Positions 1-8,464 of a DNA stretch of 50,212 nucleotides are shown here, in pieces. Source of the stretch: Deltaproteobacteria bacterium. Lineage in GTDB: Bacteria; Desulfobacterota; Desulfarculia; Adiutricales; Adiutricaceae. Both the position numbers and the translations under genes were made by a program. The stretch lies in the NCBI GenBank assembly GCA_031263485.1, contig JAISFS010000237.1, positions 1 through 50,212 on the forward strand. The letters run 5' to 3'. How positions within the stretch are numbered: the stretch's first letter is position 1; each line of letters begins with the position of its first letter. Under the pieces are notes generated by a model, which was not told where the DNA came from, made no database searches, and saw nothing but the letters and a program-made list of their open reading frames with translations.

Positions 1-40
1 CGGGGGCGCCGGCGGCCGCGGGTGGGGCCCCCCTGGGGCT

Positions 41-62
41 GGGGGGGGGGGGGGGGGGGGGG
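41..62. repeat. Poly-G run, 22 bases
   Basis: There is an unbroken run of 22 G close to the left edge of the window, in a region with no convincing gene. Such a run may be a length-variable tract or a sequencing or assembly artefact at a contig end; the sequence alone cannot decide. Confidence 0.8.
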
Positions 63-479
63 CTCGAAACTGAGGCGTAATTCGCGTTCTTGGTCCGAAT
101 TTGCGGAGACTCGGGCGGCAATCCCGATACCGGACCTGCGGGTAATTGACGGTCTGCGTTTAAACGATTATCATCGCGAACAGCAACGATCTGCGGGTTG
201 TCGGATCCCGGCACGTCCTAGGCGGTCGTCATTCGGAGCAATGCGGCGACAGCGAAGGCACGTACTTAGGCGAATCGAACCCATCATTAGGTTCTCGGCC
301 GTATCGTTCGCCCTAATGGAATGACGGGTTTGCAGTTGATGATGCGTCTATTGCCATGCATAGCCCGCAAGTATTCATGCGACTCCGGCTTGTTCGGCAT
401 CTGGTTGGGTAACCCTGATCGACATGTGTATCGCCCAGACGCTTCTTATGGGGCTGAGGCGACTGACGCAAGGTTCTGA
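63..479. other. Non-coding left flank
   Basis: No reading frame here has convincing coding character, and I see no RNA gene. The right end passes gradually into the upstream part of regulatory unit A, which becomes recognisably similar to units B and C from about 480-545 onward. Confidence 0.5.
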
Positions 480-547
480 GGAGTGGACAATCCAACCATG
501 ATTCGGATTCCCGAGGATTGCCTCAGGCATGGGCATGAAAAAATGCC

Positions 548-576
548 TTGACATCGAGTCCCGGCATGACGATAAT
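548..576 (+). promoter_or_regulatory. P0-A, sigma-70-type promoter
   Basis: TTGACA and GATAAT are separated by 17 bp. The same two boxes with the same spacing stand at the matching place in units B and C, so selection on this site is plausible. It lies about 265-290 bp upstream of the first sigma-54 promoter of the unit. Confidence 0.65.
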
Positions 577-755
577 CCGGCCCATGGCATGACAATAATC
601 CTCGGATAATGGCGTTTTGACTGGTTTTCGTTTGTCCCGTGGATGTATACCTGCCAGAGCGCCCTTTCAGTCCCCCTCGCGGTCTTGGCGAGGACACCAT
701 CCGATTTCCGCCCGTGTAGTGCAATGTACGGTGACCAGTTGGCAACGTTCCCTGC

Positions 756-761
756 CGACAA
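756..761 (+). promoter_or_regulatory. Conserved CGACAA half-site upstream of P1-A
   Basis: The block GTGACCAGTTGGCAACG, followed by GACAA and a short C run, is kept in all three units 75-110 bp upstream of the first sigma-54 promoter. GACAA matches the right arm of the dyad found upstream of the second promoter. This distance suits a bound sigma-54 activator. The protein that binds is unknown. Confidence 0.4.
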
Positions 762-838
762 CCCAGATATCGTTGGTGTCGTCGCCGTTGGCATGACGGT
801 GGAGGGCAGGTTGAAGTTGCGCTCCGAGAACGAGAGAA

Positions 839-855
839 TTGGCATGTTTATTGCT
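839..855 (+). promoter_or_regulatory. P1-A, sigma-54 promoter
   Basis: TGGCAT (-24 box, 840-845), five bases, then TTGCT (-12 box, 851-855) match the sigma-54 consensus TGGCAC-N5-TTGCW at all but one position. The purine string GAGAGA lies directly upstream and a short TC tract directly downstream. Confidence 0.75.
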
Positions 856-864
856 TCTCTCTCT
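856..864 (+). repeat. Short TC tract of module A1, (TC)4T
   Basis: This is the shortest of the six TC/CT tracts next to sigma-54 promoters in this window. The matching tracts in units B and C are 32 and 38 bp long, so this copy is contracted, or never expanded. Confidence 0.8.
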
Positions 865-865
865 A

Positions 866-1000
866 GTGCTAGTGTATGGCCACGTGGCGGTCACGGCCTT
901 GATGATTTAAGTTCCATCGGCTTCCTTCCCTCCGAAGGGGGCGGGATTATCGTTGCCGTATCGGCGGGTCCGTTTTCGGTCCCCCGGTCCGGCTTTTTTT
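866..1000 (+). ncRNA. Predicted small RNA A1, sigma-54 dependent
   Basis: The start is placed 12 bases after the C of the -12 TTGC box. The RNA shares the core GGCGGTC-CGGCC with the other first-module RNAs. It has a small hairpin at 924-938 (CCTTC/GAAGG) and ends in a stem at 955-993 with a TTTT loop and a run of seven T, typical of a rho-independent terminator. Predicted length is about 135 nt. No convincing open reading frame or ribosome site is seen. It is inferred from promoter plus terminator only; a leader of the downstream genes is the alternative. Confidence 0.5.
955..1000 (+). terminator. T1-A
   Basis: GCCG and GGGTCCG on the left arm pair with CGGTCCC and CGGC on the right arm around a TTTT loop, with some central mismatch. 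Seven T follow. The counterpart terminators in B and C have the same TTTT loop. Confidence 0.7.
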
Positions 1001-1132
1001 GGGCCTGGGGCGATCGGGACTTCTGCCGGGAAAGGCCTTCCCGCCAGAAAGGCCGGGTCGGTCCGACCGCATCACTGAAACCTTGCCTTCATTCTTATGG
1101 GCCGGAGCCCTGCGAAGGGAGCGATCCATCGG

Positions 1133-1148
1133 TTGTCGATGCCGGCGT
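1133..1148 (+). promoter_or_regulatory. Candidate activator dyad upstream of P2-A
   Basis: TTGTCG-N4-CGGCGT is an imperfect dyad whose centre lies about 92 bp upstream of the -24 box of P2-A. The counterparts in B and C are TTGCCG-N4-CGACAA at the same distance within one base. Fixed spacing despite sequence drift in A argues for a bound enhancer protein. Confidence 0.45.
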
Positions 1149-1231
1149 TCCTGATACAGCCGAGTTTACGGTCGTTTCGGCTTTTCCTGCGCTGAAGGGC
1201 TTTGACTCTTCCCGTTGTGAGCTCGAGAGAG

Positions 1232-1407
<176 letters not shown>

Positions 1408-1611
1408 CGTTGCATGGAACGGACAACGTCGGTGGCTTCGCCGCGCGGATGTACAGAGCGCGTCTCCGCATCGATCCGGCCCCGTTGGGTTGGACGCGGC
1501 CCATGCCAGGGATTGTCACGGGCCGAACCGGCGAGACGTCCGTGCCTGCCGACTCCGATCCCATGACCGCCCATATCCATGTGTGGACAGGTCGAAGTTG
1601 TCTTGCTGTGG

Positions 1612-1640
1612 CGAAGGAACGGGCGACCGTTCCCATCGAT
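1612..1640 (+). promoter_or_regulatory. Degenerate third hairpin (T3-A) upstream of PAP2
   Basis: GGAACGG-GCGA-CCGTTCC forms a 7-bp stem with a GNRA-type loop. In B and C this place holds a 15- or 16-bp terminator stem followed by T. Here the lower stem and the T run are lost, so transcription would be expected to pass into the PAP2 gene of unit A. Confidence 0.5.
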
Positions 1641-1702
1641 GCGCCATGTTTGTCCTGCCGGTGCCGCCGTGCGAAGCTTTCGGCGTGGAAGACGACTGAA
1701 TC

Positions 1703-2275
1703 ATGATGAGAAAGGTAGTTATCGGCGCTTTGGCCATGTTTCTGATTTCTTCGGCTCCGTCAGCCGAGGCCGGCTACAGGCACCGTTCATATAATACGGT
1801 AGAGAAGGCAGGGCACATTGGCATGATAGCCATCCCTCTGTCGGCGGCGCTCTTCTCGGTCGCCATCGGTGACTTTCAGGGGGTCTGGCAGCTCACGGAG
1901 TCCTTCGCGAGCTCGATGCTCGCGACGGAGATCCTCAAGAGGGCAGTGCAGGCGGAACGCCCGTACCACATGGCGGGAGACAAGAAATTCTCCTTCCCGT
2001 CCAGCCACGTCACCTCGGCGTTCGCCGGCGCGGCGTACTGGGAGAGACGCTACGGCTGGAAGATTGGCGTGCCGATGTACCTCGCGGCTACGTATGTGGG
2101 GTATTCGCGGGTTTATGCCTACAAGCATCGCTGGGGAGACGTCATAGGCGGCGCGGTTATCGGTTACGGATTCAACGTCCTGTTCACGAGCCGGTACTCG
2201 AGCCACGAGGGTGCCTCCGCGGCGCTTTCGCCGATGCCGGGAGGTGCGAGGTTCGATCTGAGATGGCTGTTCTAG
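1703..2275 (+). CDS. PAP2-family phosphatase, copy A
   Basis: This 190-residue protein has an N-terminal signal or anchor segment (residues 4-23, AEA near the probable cleavage site) and the three PAP2 motifs: KX6RP at K79-R86-P87, a PSSH at 99-102, and SRX5HX3D at S135-H142-D146. PAP2 enzymes remove phosphate from lipid phosphates or polyprenyl pyrophosphates at the membrane's outer face. The second motif is normally PSGH, as in copy B, so Gly101 has become Ser here; activity may be altered. The protein ends in Arg-Trp-Leu-Phe. The start follows a weak GGAAG site; the next codon is also ATG. The phosphotransferase gene follows after about 150 bp. The substrate cannot be told from sequence; a role in recycling lipid products of the neighbouring transferase is inference. 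Confidence 0.85.
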   Translation: MMRKVVIGALAMFLISSAPSAEAGYRHRSYNTVEKAGHIGMIAIPLSAALFSVAIGDFQGVWQLTESFASSMLATEILKRAVQAERPYHMAGDKKFSFPSSHVTSAFAGAAYWERRYGWKIGVPMYLAATYVGYSRVYAYKHRWGDVIGGAVIGYGFNVLFTSRYSSHEGASAALSPMPGGARFDLRWLF

Positions 2276-2423
2276 CGGCGGAACTTGCCGGTCGACATGC
2301 GGGGCGATATAAGAGCCTCCCGCAGAGTCGTTCCGGGAACGGAAAGAATGAGTTGACGGTCGCCGTCGTATCCAGTCCTGCCGGGAGTTCGCGGGCCGGA
2401 ATCGCGCGGGGTCCGGAGAACCC

Positions 2424-4601
2424 ATGATCCGACTCTTCCAAGTCATGGCCGTCGGCTTCAGGATACGATTCCTCGCGTATCTCGCGGTCTTCTTCCTTGC
2501 CGCGAACGTTGGCCTGAGGGCGGTTCTGGCGATCGTTTTCGATTCCGCGCTTCCCGTTTCGTGGAGCTTGCTTTTTGCGTTAGCGAAGGGGTTCGCGAAC
2601 GACTGCGCGACCCTCCCTTTCTCCCTCCTGGCGCCCGCGACCCTTGTCTTCGCCGCGCCGGACAGGCTCCTCAAGACCCTGGGCGGGAAATTTGTCGTGA
2701 TTCTCGCCGTCTTCACGTTCGCAGGGTTTTTCGCCTTCGATGCTGTGGCGGAATTCTATTTTTGGGAGGAGTTCGGGTGCCGCTTCAATTTTATCGCGGT
2801 CGACTACCTCGTCTATACCACGGAACTGACACGCAACGTCGCCGAATCATACCCGTTGCGGTGGCTGCTCGCCGGGGTGGCCCTGACGGCTTCGGCGTAC
2901 GCGTGGCTCTCATGGAGAGGTCTTTCCAGGCGGTTGTTGCCCGATGCGGCTGGCTGGTCCGTCGGATCGGGCGGCAGGAGCCGACCGATCCGGTGCCTGG
3001 TCAGACGCCTGGCGCCCTTGGGGTCACTGTACCTCGCCTGTGCGCTTTTGTTCTGCTTTTTCGCGCCGTTAGGAGGCGATCGCAACAGGTACTGGAACGA
3101 GTTTGCGAAAAACGGCGTCTGGGAGCTTTTTTCGGCGTACCTGAACAACCAGCTGGATTACCGGGCATTTTACCTGACGATGAGCCGGAGAGAGGCGTTC
3201 GCTCACATGCGAAACGAGATCAGGGACGCGGACGGGGGCTTTCTGGCGGCCGGGGAGGATAATCTCCTCCGTAATGCGGGGCCAGACCGGGCCCTTTGGG
3301 GACCCGACGGTCCCGAGTCGAGGCCCAACGTCGTCATAGTGCTTATGGAGAGCATGGGTAGCACCTGGCTCGGCGAGCTCACGCCGGGCCTGAACGAGCT
3401 CGCGGAAAACGGGCTGTCGTTCGACAGGATGATGTCCACCGGGACTCGTACGGTCCGCGGGATCGAGGCGGTGATGCTGGGCGTTCCGCCCACCCCCGGC
3501 AACTCCATAGTGCGGCGCCCGGACAGCGGGGGGCTTTTCGGCCTTGGGACCATGTTCCGCCGCAGGGGCTACGACCTGGACTTCGTTTACGGGGGACTGG
3601 GCTATTTCGACAACATGAACGCCTTCTTCGAGTCAAACGGCTACGCCGTCACGGACAAGCTGGGATTTTCCAGGGAGAACCGCACATTCGCAAACGCATG
3701 GGGGCAGTGCGACGAGGATCTTTACTCGGAAAGCCTGATGCTCGCGGACCGGAGTTTTCTTTCTGGGCGCCCTTTCCATCAGGTGCTGCTCACCACCTCA
3801 AACCACAGGCCCTTCACGTTTCCGGAACGGAGGATCGGCATGGCTCAGGGTACGCGCGCGTCAGCGGTGCGCTATGCCGACTACGCCGCCTCCAAATACA
3901 TGCGGGACGCCCGGGGCAGGGCATGGTTCGAGGACACGGTATTCGTGTTCGTGGGCGACCATCCCGCCTCCATCGCGGGAAAGACCGAGGTGCCGCCGGA
4001 CGCCTACGGGATCGCGGCGGTGATGTACGGGCCAAGATATTTCAGGCCGCGGAGGATCTCCACGCTCGTAAGCCAGATAGACGTCGCCCCCACGCTCCTG
4101 GCTGCACTCGGCTGGAGTTACCGGTCCCAGTTCTTCGGATCGGACGCGCTCAGGCTCTCCCCTGCGCAAGGGCGAGCCTGGATATCCACCTACCAGCTCT
4201 TGGGATTTAGGACTGACAGAAGACTGGTGGTCCTTAAGCCCGACAGGACCGCGGAAGTGACAAGGATAGGCGGGTCTGCGGCGAGCCGGTCGGCGTCTGC
4301 GGTACCGGAGGCCGAGGAGTCTCAGGCCAGGGTGCCTACGGCAAGGGATCCTCCGATCGGCGGGGTAACGGACGATTCGGAATTCCCTGAGGCCGGTTCT
4401 GAATTGCGGGAGGCAGATTCTGAGTTGCGGGAGGATGAGTCCCTGGTGGCCAGGGCGGTCGCATCCTACCAATGCGCTTACGACCTCTTCGCGGAAAAGC
4501 TCATGAAGGAGAGTGCCGTCGACGGGCACGTGCCGGGCTCGTTGCGCATACGCTATCGGGACGGCGATCCCGAGGCGCAAGTCTACGATGTCAGGCCATG
4601 A
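2424..4601 (+). CDS. LtaS/OpgB-like phosphoglycerol (or phosphoethanolamine) transferase, copy A
   Basis: This is a 725-residue membrane sulfatase-fold protein. About five hydrophobic helices lie within residues 6-212, followed by an extracytoplasmic alkaline-phosphatase-type domain. Likely metal and catalytic residues are Glu in VVIVLMES (about 308), a threonine in STGTRT (339-343) and Asp-His in GDHPAS (512-513). LtaS and OpgB relatives move a phospholipid head group to a surface glycan or lipid, releasing diacylglycerol. A GGAG site stands six bases before the ATG. The last 150 residues include a Glu/Ser-rich linker with a duplicated SELRE segment, unlike copy B, then a conserved tail. A true sulfatase is less likely given the N-terminal helices. 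Confidence 0.82.
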   Translation: MIRLFQVMAVGFRIRFLAYLAVFFLAANVGLRAVLAIVFDSALPVSWSLLFALAKGFANDCATLPFSLLAPATLVFAAPDRLLKTLGGKFVVILAVFTFAGFFAFDAVAEFYFWEEFGCRFNFIAVDYLVYTTELTRNVAESYPLRWLLAGVALTASAYAWLSWRGLSRRLLPDAAGWSVGSGGRSRPIRCLVRRLAPLGSLYLACALLFCFFAPLGGDRNRYWNEFAKNGVWELFSAYLNNQLDYRAFYLTMSRREAFAHMRNEIRDADGGFLAAGEDNLLRNAGPDRALWGPDGPESRPNVVIVLMESMGSTWLGELTPGLNELAENGLSFDRMMSTGTRTVRGIEAVMLGVPPTPGNSIVRRPDSGGLFGLGTMFRRRGYDLDFVYGGLGYFDNMNAFFESNGYAVTDKLGFSRENRTFANAWGQCDEDLYSESLMLADRSFLSGRPFHQVLLTTSNHRPFTFPERRIGMAQGTRASAVRYADYAASKYMRDARGRAWFEDTVFVFVGDHPASIAGKTEVPPDAYGIAAVMYGPRYFRPRRISTLVSQIDVAPTLLAALGWSYRSQFFGSDALRLSPAQGRAWISTYQLLGFRTDRRLVVLKPDRTAEVTRIGGSAASRSASAVPEAEESQARVPTARDPPIGGVTDDSEFPEAGSELREADSELREDESLVARAVASYQCAYDLFAEKLMKESAVDGHVPGSLRIRYRDGDPEAQVYDVRP

Positions 4602-4967
4602 GACTGCAGGCGGCGCGCCTGCCGTCCCGATGTCTGCCGGAAGGGGGAAGCCCTCTCTTGATCCGGATTTCGGCAAATCACTGCCGAGGCACCTCGACCG
4701 GCCTGTCCGGTAACGGTTCAGGAATCGGCCCCTTCCTTTCGGCGCAGCTTCCCCTTCCGATCTCGGCGGATACCGCCTCGCGGTCAGGCAGTATTCTCCG
4801 GTGACGAGGCGAGTCTTTTCCGGCGTATGGGGGCTTCGCGACGAGGTCCGGCTTTCTGAAAGCCTGAGACTCGCTGGCCCGCGCTTCCTCTCAGCTCGCC
4901 TCTCCCATCAGGTGGCGCTCACCTCAAGCCGGGCCCGGGCGGGAAGGGTCCCTGCCCAGCCATAGGG
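4602..4967 (+). other. Intergenic with unit-end remnant
   Basis: Bases 4610-4790 resemble the sequence after copy B of the phosphotransferase (13510-13680), so the duplicated unit extends past the stop codon. Bases 4853-4940 hold a phosphotransferase relic. No intact gene is seen. Confidence 0.6.
4853..4940 (+). pseudogene. Short relic of the phosphotransferase gene
   Basis: The segment from GGCTTTCTGAAAGCCTGAG to the CTCACCTCAAG stretch matches, with many changes, the part of the LtaS-like genes that encodes SESLxLADRSF...HQVLLTTSN (compare 12652-12740). It is out of frame and isolated just before the GT2-GtrA gene. It is probably a recombination remnant. Confidence 0.65.
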
Positions 4968-6083
4968 ATGCAGATGAATCACGACAGCAGGAACCCCCGG
5001 GATACCAGCCTCCACGACCGAGATACCGACGGTTCTGGAAAGTGCTGGGCGCTCGTGCCTGCTTACCGGCCGGACGGGAAACTCCTGCGCACGGTGGAGG
5101 GTCTTGCCGAGTCCGGCGACTTCGCCCGCATCGTCGTGGTGGACGACGGTTCCCCGCCCGAGTGTGAGCCTGTCTTCGAAAGCCTAGCGGCGATGGCCGA
5201 AGTCACGGTAGCGAGGCACGCCGTCAACCGCGGCAAGGGCCAGGCACTCAAGACCGGGCTCAACCTCTATCTCCTGGAATCGGCCCCCGAGTCCCCGGGG
5301 ATAGTCTGTTGCGACGCCGACGGCCAGCATCTGCCCCGGGACGTGGTGAAGGTGGCCAGGGCAGGGGCGGAGAGCGGGACTTTCGCATTGGGGGTGAGAA
5401 GCTTCGGGAAGGAGACACCTTTCCGGAGCCTTCTGGGCAACGTCGTGACCAGGGCCTTCTTCGCCCTCTTCACGGGCTTCCGGATCAGGGACACCCAGAC
5501 TGGCCTCAGGTTCATTCCGCGGCGCCAGGCTGGCTTCTTTATCCGCGTCCCCTACGACCGCTTCGACTACGAGTTCGCCGCCCTGATCGATGCCGTCTCG
5601 GAGCTCAAGGCCAACATCCTACAGGTTCCCATCGAGACGGTCTACATCGAGGGGAACGTCTCCTCCCACTACCGGCCCTTCCGGGACTCGCTGACGGTAT
5701 GCCGGGTGTTCCTCCGTTTCCTGAGCCTCTCGGTCACGACGGCCCTCCTCGATTACCTGACCTTCATCGCGGTCTTCTACGCCACCGGCGAGCTTCTCCT
5801 CGCCTTCATCGCGGCCAGGGCCCTCTCGGTCGCCTACAGCTTCCATTTCGCCCGCACCTGGGTCTTCAACGCCCGCAACAGCTTCGCCAAGCAGTTCGCG
5901 AGGTACCTCGGGCTCGTGGTCCTCTTCATGTGCATCTCTTACGGTTTCGTCTGGGTCGTCTCGCAAAGGCTCCATGGCTACGAGGTCCTGGCCAAGGCGG
6001 CGTCCGAGGGGACCCTCTTCTTCCTGAGCTTCGTCATCCAGAAACGTTTCATCCTGGTGAAGGAGAAGCCCGAGATATCCTGA
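4968..6083 (+). CDS. GT2 glycosyltransferase-GtrA fusion
   Basis: The 371-residue protein has a family 2 glycosyltransferase domain at about 25-235: VPAYRPDG near the start, VVVDDGS, and CCDADGQH as the DXD-type metal site. A GtrA-like domain with four hydrophobic helices follows (about 245-365), with FHFARTWVFN typical of GtrA. In phage and Salmonella Gtr systems, GtrB makes undecaprenyl-phosphate-sugar in the cytoplasm and GtrA is thought to flip it; here both steps would sit in one chain. The partner GT-C-like transferase is encoded next. The start may be 4968 or the ATG at 4974; the ribosome site (AGGG) is weak. A relic of this gene lies at 13795-13872. Confidence 0.85.
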   Translation: MQMNHDSRNPRDTSLHDRDTDGSGKCWALVPAYRPDGKLLRTVEGLAESGDFARIVVVDDGSPPECEPVFESLAAMAEVTVARHAVNRGKGQALKTGLNLYLLESAPESPGIVCCDADGQHLPRDVVKVARAGAESGTFALGVRSFGKETPFRSLLGNVVTRAFFALFTGFRIRDTQTGLRFIPRRQAGFFIRVPYDRFDYEFAALIDAVSELKANILQVPIETVYIEGNVSSHYRPFRDSLTVCRVFLRFLSLSVTTALLDYLTFIAVFYATGELLLAFIAARALSVAYSFHFARTWVFNARNSFAKQFARYLGLVVLFMCISYGFVWVVSQRLHGYEVLAKAASEGTLFFLSFVIQKRFILVKEKPEIS

Positions 6084-6340
6084 CGGGGCCCGGAGTCCCG
6101 GCGCGTGGTCTTCCCTGACCGGCAGGGATCGGCGGCGGCCGGGCGGGGCAGGCGTCCGCCAGCTCGGGGTCATCCGTCCTCCATCCTCATTCCGGAGTCC
6201 GTCCGGAACGCATCGGGTGCCTCCTAGGCCCGTATCTTCTCGCGAGCCTCATAGCCACAATAGCTTTTGAAGCCTCCGGGCCCGCTCAGGGCAAGAGCCC
6301 ATGAATCGCCCTCCCGAACGCGGGGGTGCCAGGAGTTGTC
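6084..6340. other. Intergenic between the two transferase genes
   Basis: I see no terminator or strong promoter in this 250-bp gap. The two genes could be one transcript, but the gap is wide for a tight operon. Confidence 0.4.
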
Positions 6341-8464
6341 ATGTTTCTGTTCTGGGGTGCTCTGGGCGCATCACTTTCAGTCTTTCTTCCCGGCGCCGCT
6401 CTCTCTTCCCTCCTTTCCCCCAGCGGGATCAGCGTCCCCAAATATCTCTGCACTTCCTTCGTCCTATCCCTCTTCGTCAACTACGTCCTGGCCTTCGCGA
6501 TCCTTGGCTCCGGTCTCCCCAACAGGGCGAGCTGGGCCTCCGTAGCTTTCCTGTCGATAGCCGTGCTCCTCTTCAGAAGAAAGCGGCTGGCAGCGGTCTT
6601 CGGGAGACGGGGAGAGGAATCGGCCGGGAATGGGGTCACCCCTCCTGGAAAGCCAGTTCACCCAGCCGATGTCCCTTCGTCTCCATTCGTTCCGGCGGAA
6701 ACTTTCAATGTGGCAGGAACGCCTGCGGGAATTTCGCCCGGAACCGCCACCGAAACCGCTGTCTACGAGCCGCCCGAAGCGTCGGTGCCCATTTCGGCTC
6801 CCTTCCCGAAAGCGGCTTTCCGCATCGTCATAGCGGCGGCCGCGTTCTGCGCCCTATTCATGACCGTCTTCAGGGAGACGGCATACTCCGGCCTGGACGC
6901 GATCCTTTCCTGGAACAGCTGGGCCATGGCCTGGGCCTCGGGGGGGTACCCGCATATCTTCGGGGACTACCCCCAGCTCATGCCCATCGCGATGTCGCTC
7001 CCCGCCGCCCTCGCGGGGCCGGAGATCCCCCAGATCTTCGCGATCCTGGCATATAACTCCATGATATTCTTCGCGGTCCTGGCCTTCTGGACCCTGAGGG
7101 GCACACCTTATGCGGCAGGGGCCGCCGTTGCCGCGCTCGGGACTGTCTGGCTCAGGAGGTACACGGGCCCCGGGTACGCCGACGTCGCCGTGGGGGTCGC
7201 CGCCCTTTCGGCTTTCACGATGCTCCAGTGGCACCTGGAGGCGATAACGAAAGGGGGCGTCCCGATCGTTGGCTCTCCGGCCCTTCCCGCCCTCTCCCCG
7301 ATCACCCCGATCTCCCCGATCACCCCGATCTCCCCGATCTCCCCGATCTCCGCCACCCATCAGCTGACTGGGGCGGAGGAAGAAGATGAGAGGGGGAAGA
7401 CGGGATCGCGCTCCGCCGGGAACTCAGCCCCTTTCAGTACAGGAGCCATTCCCGCCATACCGGGCGCCGGGTCGGGTTTCTACCTCTACGCGGCGTTCGC
7501 GGCGGCAACCGCCTGCGCCGTCATCAAGCAGTCTGGGCTCATCTGGCTTCCGTTCTTCGTCCTCATCGCGCACGAGGGCATGACGGGGGCGGGTCTATCG
7601 GGATCCGCGGCGAGGAAGGCCTTATGGAAACCCTGCCTGACGGCCTTCGCGGTCGCGGTGCCCTGGTACGTCTATAACCGCTACCTGATAAGCGTCGGCG
7701 AGGTGGGGTCCATGACGCGGTTCTTCCTATCGGAAGAGGCCCTGTACAAGGGGAGGGGCTTTTTCGGGAGGGCTGCCTATTCCCTCTTAAAGTATGCATA
7801 CTATACGGTCTTCGCCGTCGCCGCCGTCTCGTGCCTCGGGACGAAAGGCTACAGGTGGCTGTCGGCATCGTGCCTGTTCCTGATGGCTGGCTGGCTCCTC
7901 TTCTTCAGCTACGGGACCGGGAACGTCAAATTTCCGGTGATGCTCGCCTTCTTCCCTCTGGGTAAACTTCTGGCGAGGGCGGGCCGGGACGGGAGGCTCG
8001 TCCGTGCCGGAGGTTCCGTCTTCAGGGCCGCCCTCGCGGTCAGGGACAGGGTCCTCGCGCGGCCGGCGGAGCTCCTGGCAGCCCTGCTGGCGCTCGCGGC
8101 GACCGCATCGCTCGCCTGGCCAGACTGCATCGACCGGGCCCTTACGGGATTCCATTACCGGCAGACGCTGAAGACCGGCGAGATCGGCCTCACCCGCCGG
8201 CTGGACTATCTGGAGAGGACTGATCCGCAGGCGGTCTTAAGCTCCGACGGGAGGCTCAAGCAGCTCCGCAGCTGCACGGACGCTGGATTCGAGGTCTTCA
8301 CGGCTTCCCTCCTTGAGAACCCATCGCGGGACTGGGGCTACGTGGTGATTCACCGCAACCAGTACTCGGGAAGGGCCAGGAAGATCCTGGACGAGGGCTA
8401 CCGGCTCGACTACTCCGAGGAGAGGTACATGCTTTTCGTCAGAAAAGGGTTGCATTGCCGGTGA
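6341..8464 (+). CDS. Polytopic GT-C-like glycosyltransferase (GtrC/ArnT-type role)
   Basis: The 707-residue protein has many hydrophobic helices and an extracytoplasmic first loop containing GLDAILSWNSWAMAW and a YPHIFGDYPQLMP segment, as in GT-C enzymes that use lipid-linked sugars. It would transfer a sugar from the GT2-GtrA product to a surface acceptor. I chose the ATG at 6341 because AGGAG stands 5 bases upstream; a GTG at 6326 is in frame. Two insert-like low-complexity stretches interrupt it: a Pro/Ala-rich segment around residues 100-160 and a Ser-Pro-Ile/Thr-Pro-Ile repeat at about 319-337. The exact family is not certain. Confidence 0.7.
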   Translation: MFLFWGALGASLSVFLPGAALSSLLSPSGISVPKYLCTSFVLSLFVNYVLAFAILGSGLPNRASWASVAFLSIAVLLFRRKRLAAVFGRRGEESAGNGVTPPGKPVHPADVPSSPFVPAETFNVAGTPAGISPGTATETAVYEPPEASVPISAPFPKAAFRIVIAAAAFCALFMTVFRETAYSGLDAILSWNSWAMAWASGGYPHIFGDYPQLMPIAMSLPAALAGPEIPQIFAILAYNSMIFFAVLAFWTLRGTPYAAGAAVAALGTVWLRRYTGPGYADVAVGVAALSAFTMLQWHLEAITKGGVPIVGSPALPALSPITPISPITPISPISPISATHQLTGAEEEDERGKTGSRSAGNSAPFSTGAIPAIPGAGSGFYLYAAFAAATACAVIKQSGLIWLPFFVLIAHEGMTGAGLSGSAARKALWKPCLTAFAVAVPWYVYNRYLISVGEVGSMTRFFLSEEALYKGRGFFGRAAYSLLKYAYYTVFAVAAVSCLGTKGYRWLSASCLFLMAGWLLFFSYGTGNVKFPVMLAFFPLGKLLARAGRDGRLVRAGGSVFRAALAVRDRVLARPAELLAALLALAATASLAWPDCIDRALTGFHYRQTLKTGEIGLTRRLDYLERTDPQAVLSSDGRLKQLRSCTDAGFEVFTASLLENPSRDWGYVVIHRNQYSGRARKILDEGYRLDYSEERYMLFVRKGLHCR
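7295..7348 (+). repeat. In-frame 9-bp tandem repeat, six units
   Basis: Six units of TCCCCGATC or ACCCCGATC lie in the GT-C-like gene and encode SPI/TPI triplets. Unit gain or loss would keep the frame and change only linker length. Confidence 0.9.

Noticed and set aside
269..285. GCGAATCGAACCC, like the complement of a tRNA T-arm
   Set aside because: The surrounding bases on the minus strand do not fold into the other tRNA arms and no acceptor stem is seen.
789..806. TTGGCATGACGG as another sigma-54 promoter
   Set aside because: The -24 box is present but TTGC is missing at the right distance (TGGAG instead).
7108..7356. Minus-strand frames encoding EIGEIG or GDRGDRG repeats
   Set aside because: They are antisense shadows of the SPI/TPI repeat in the GT-C-like gene.
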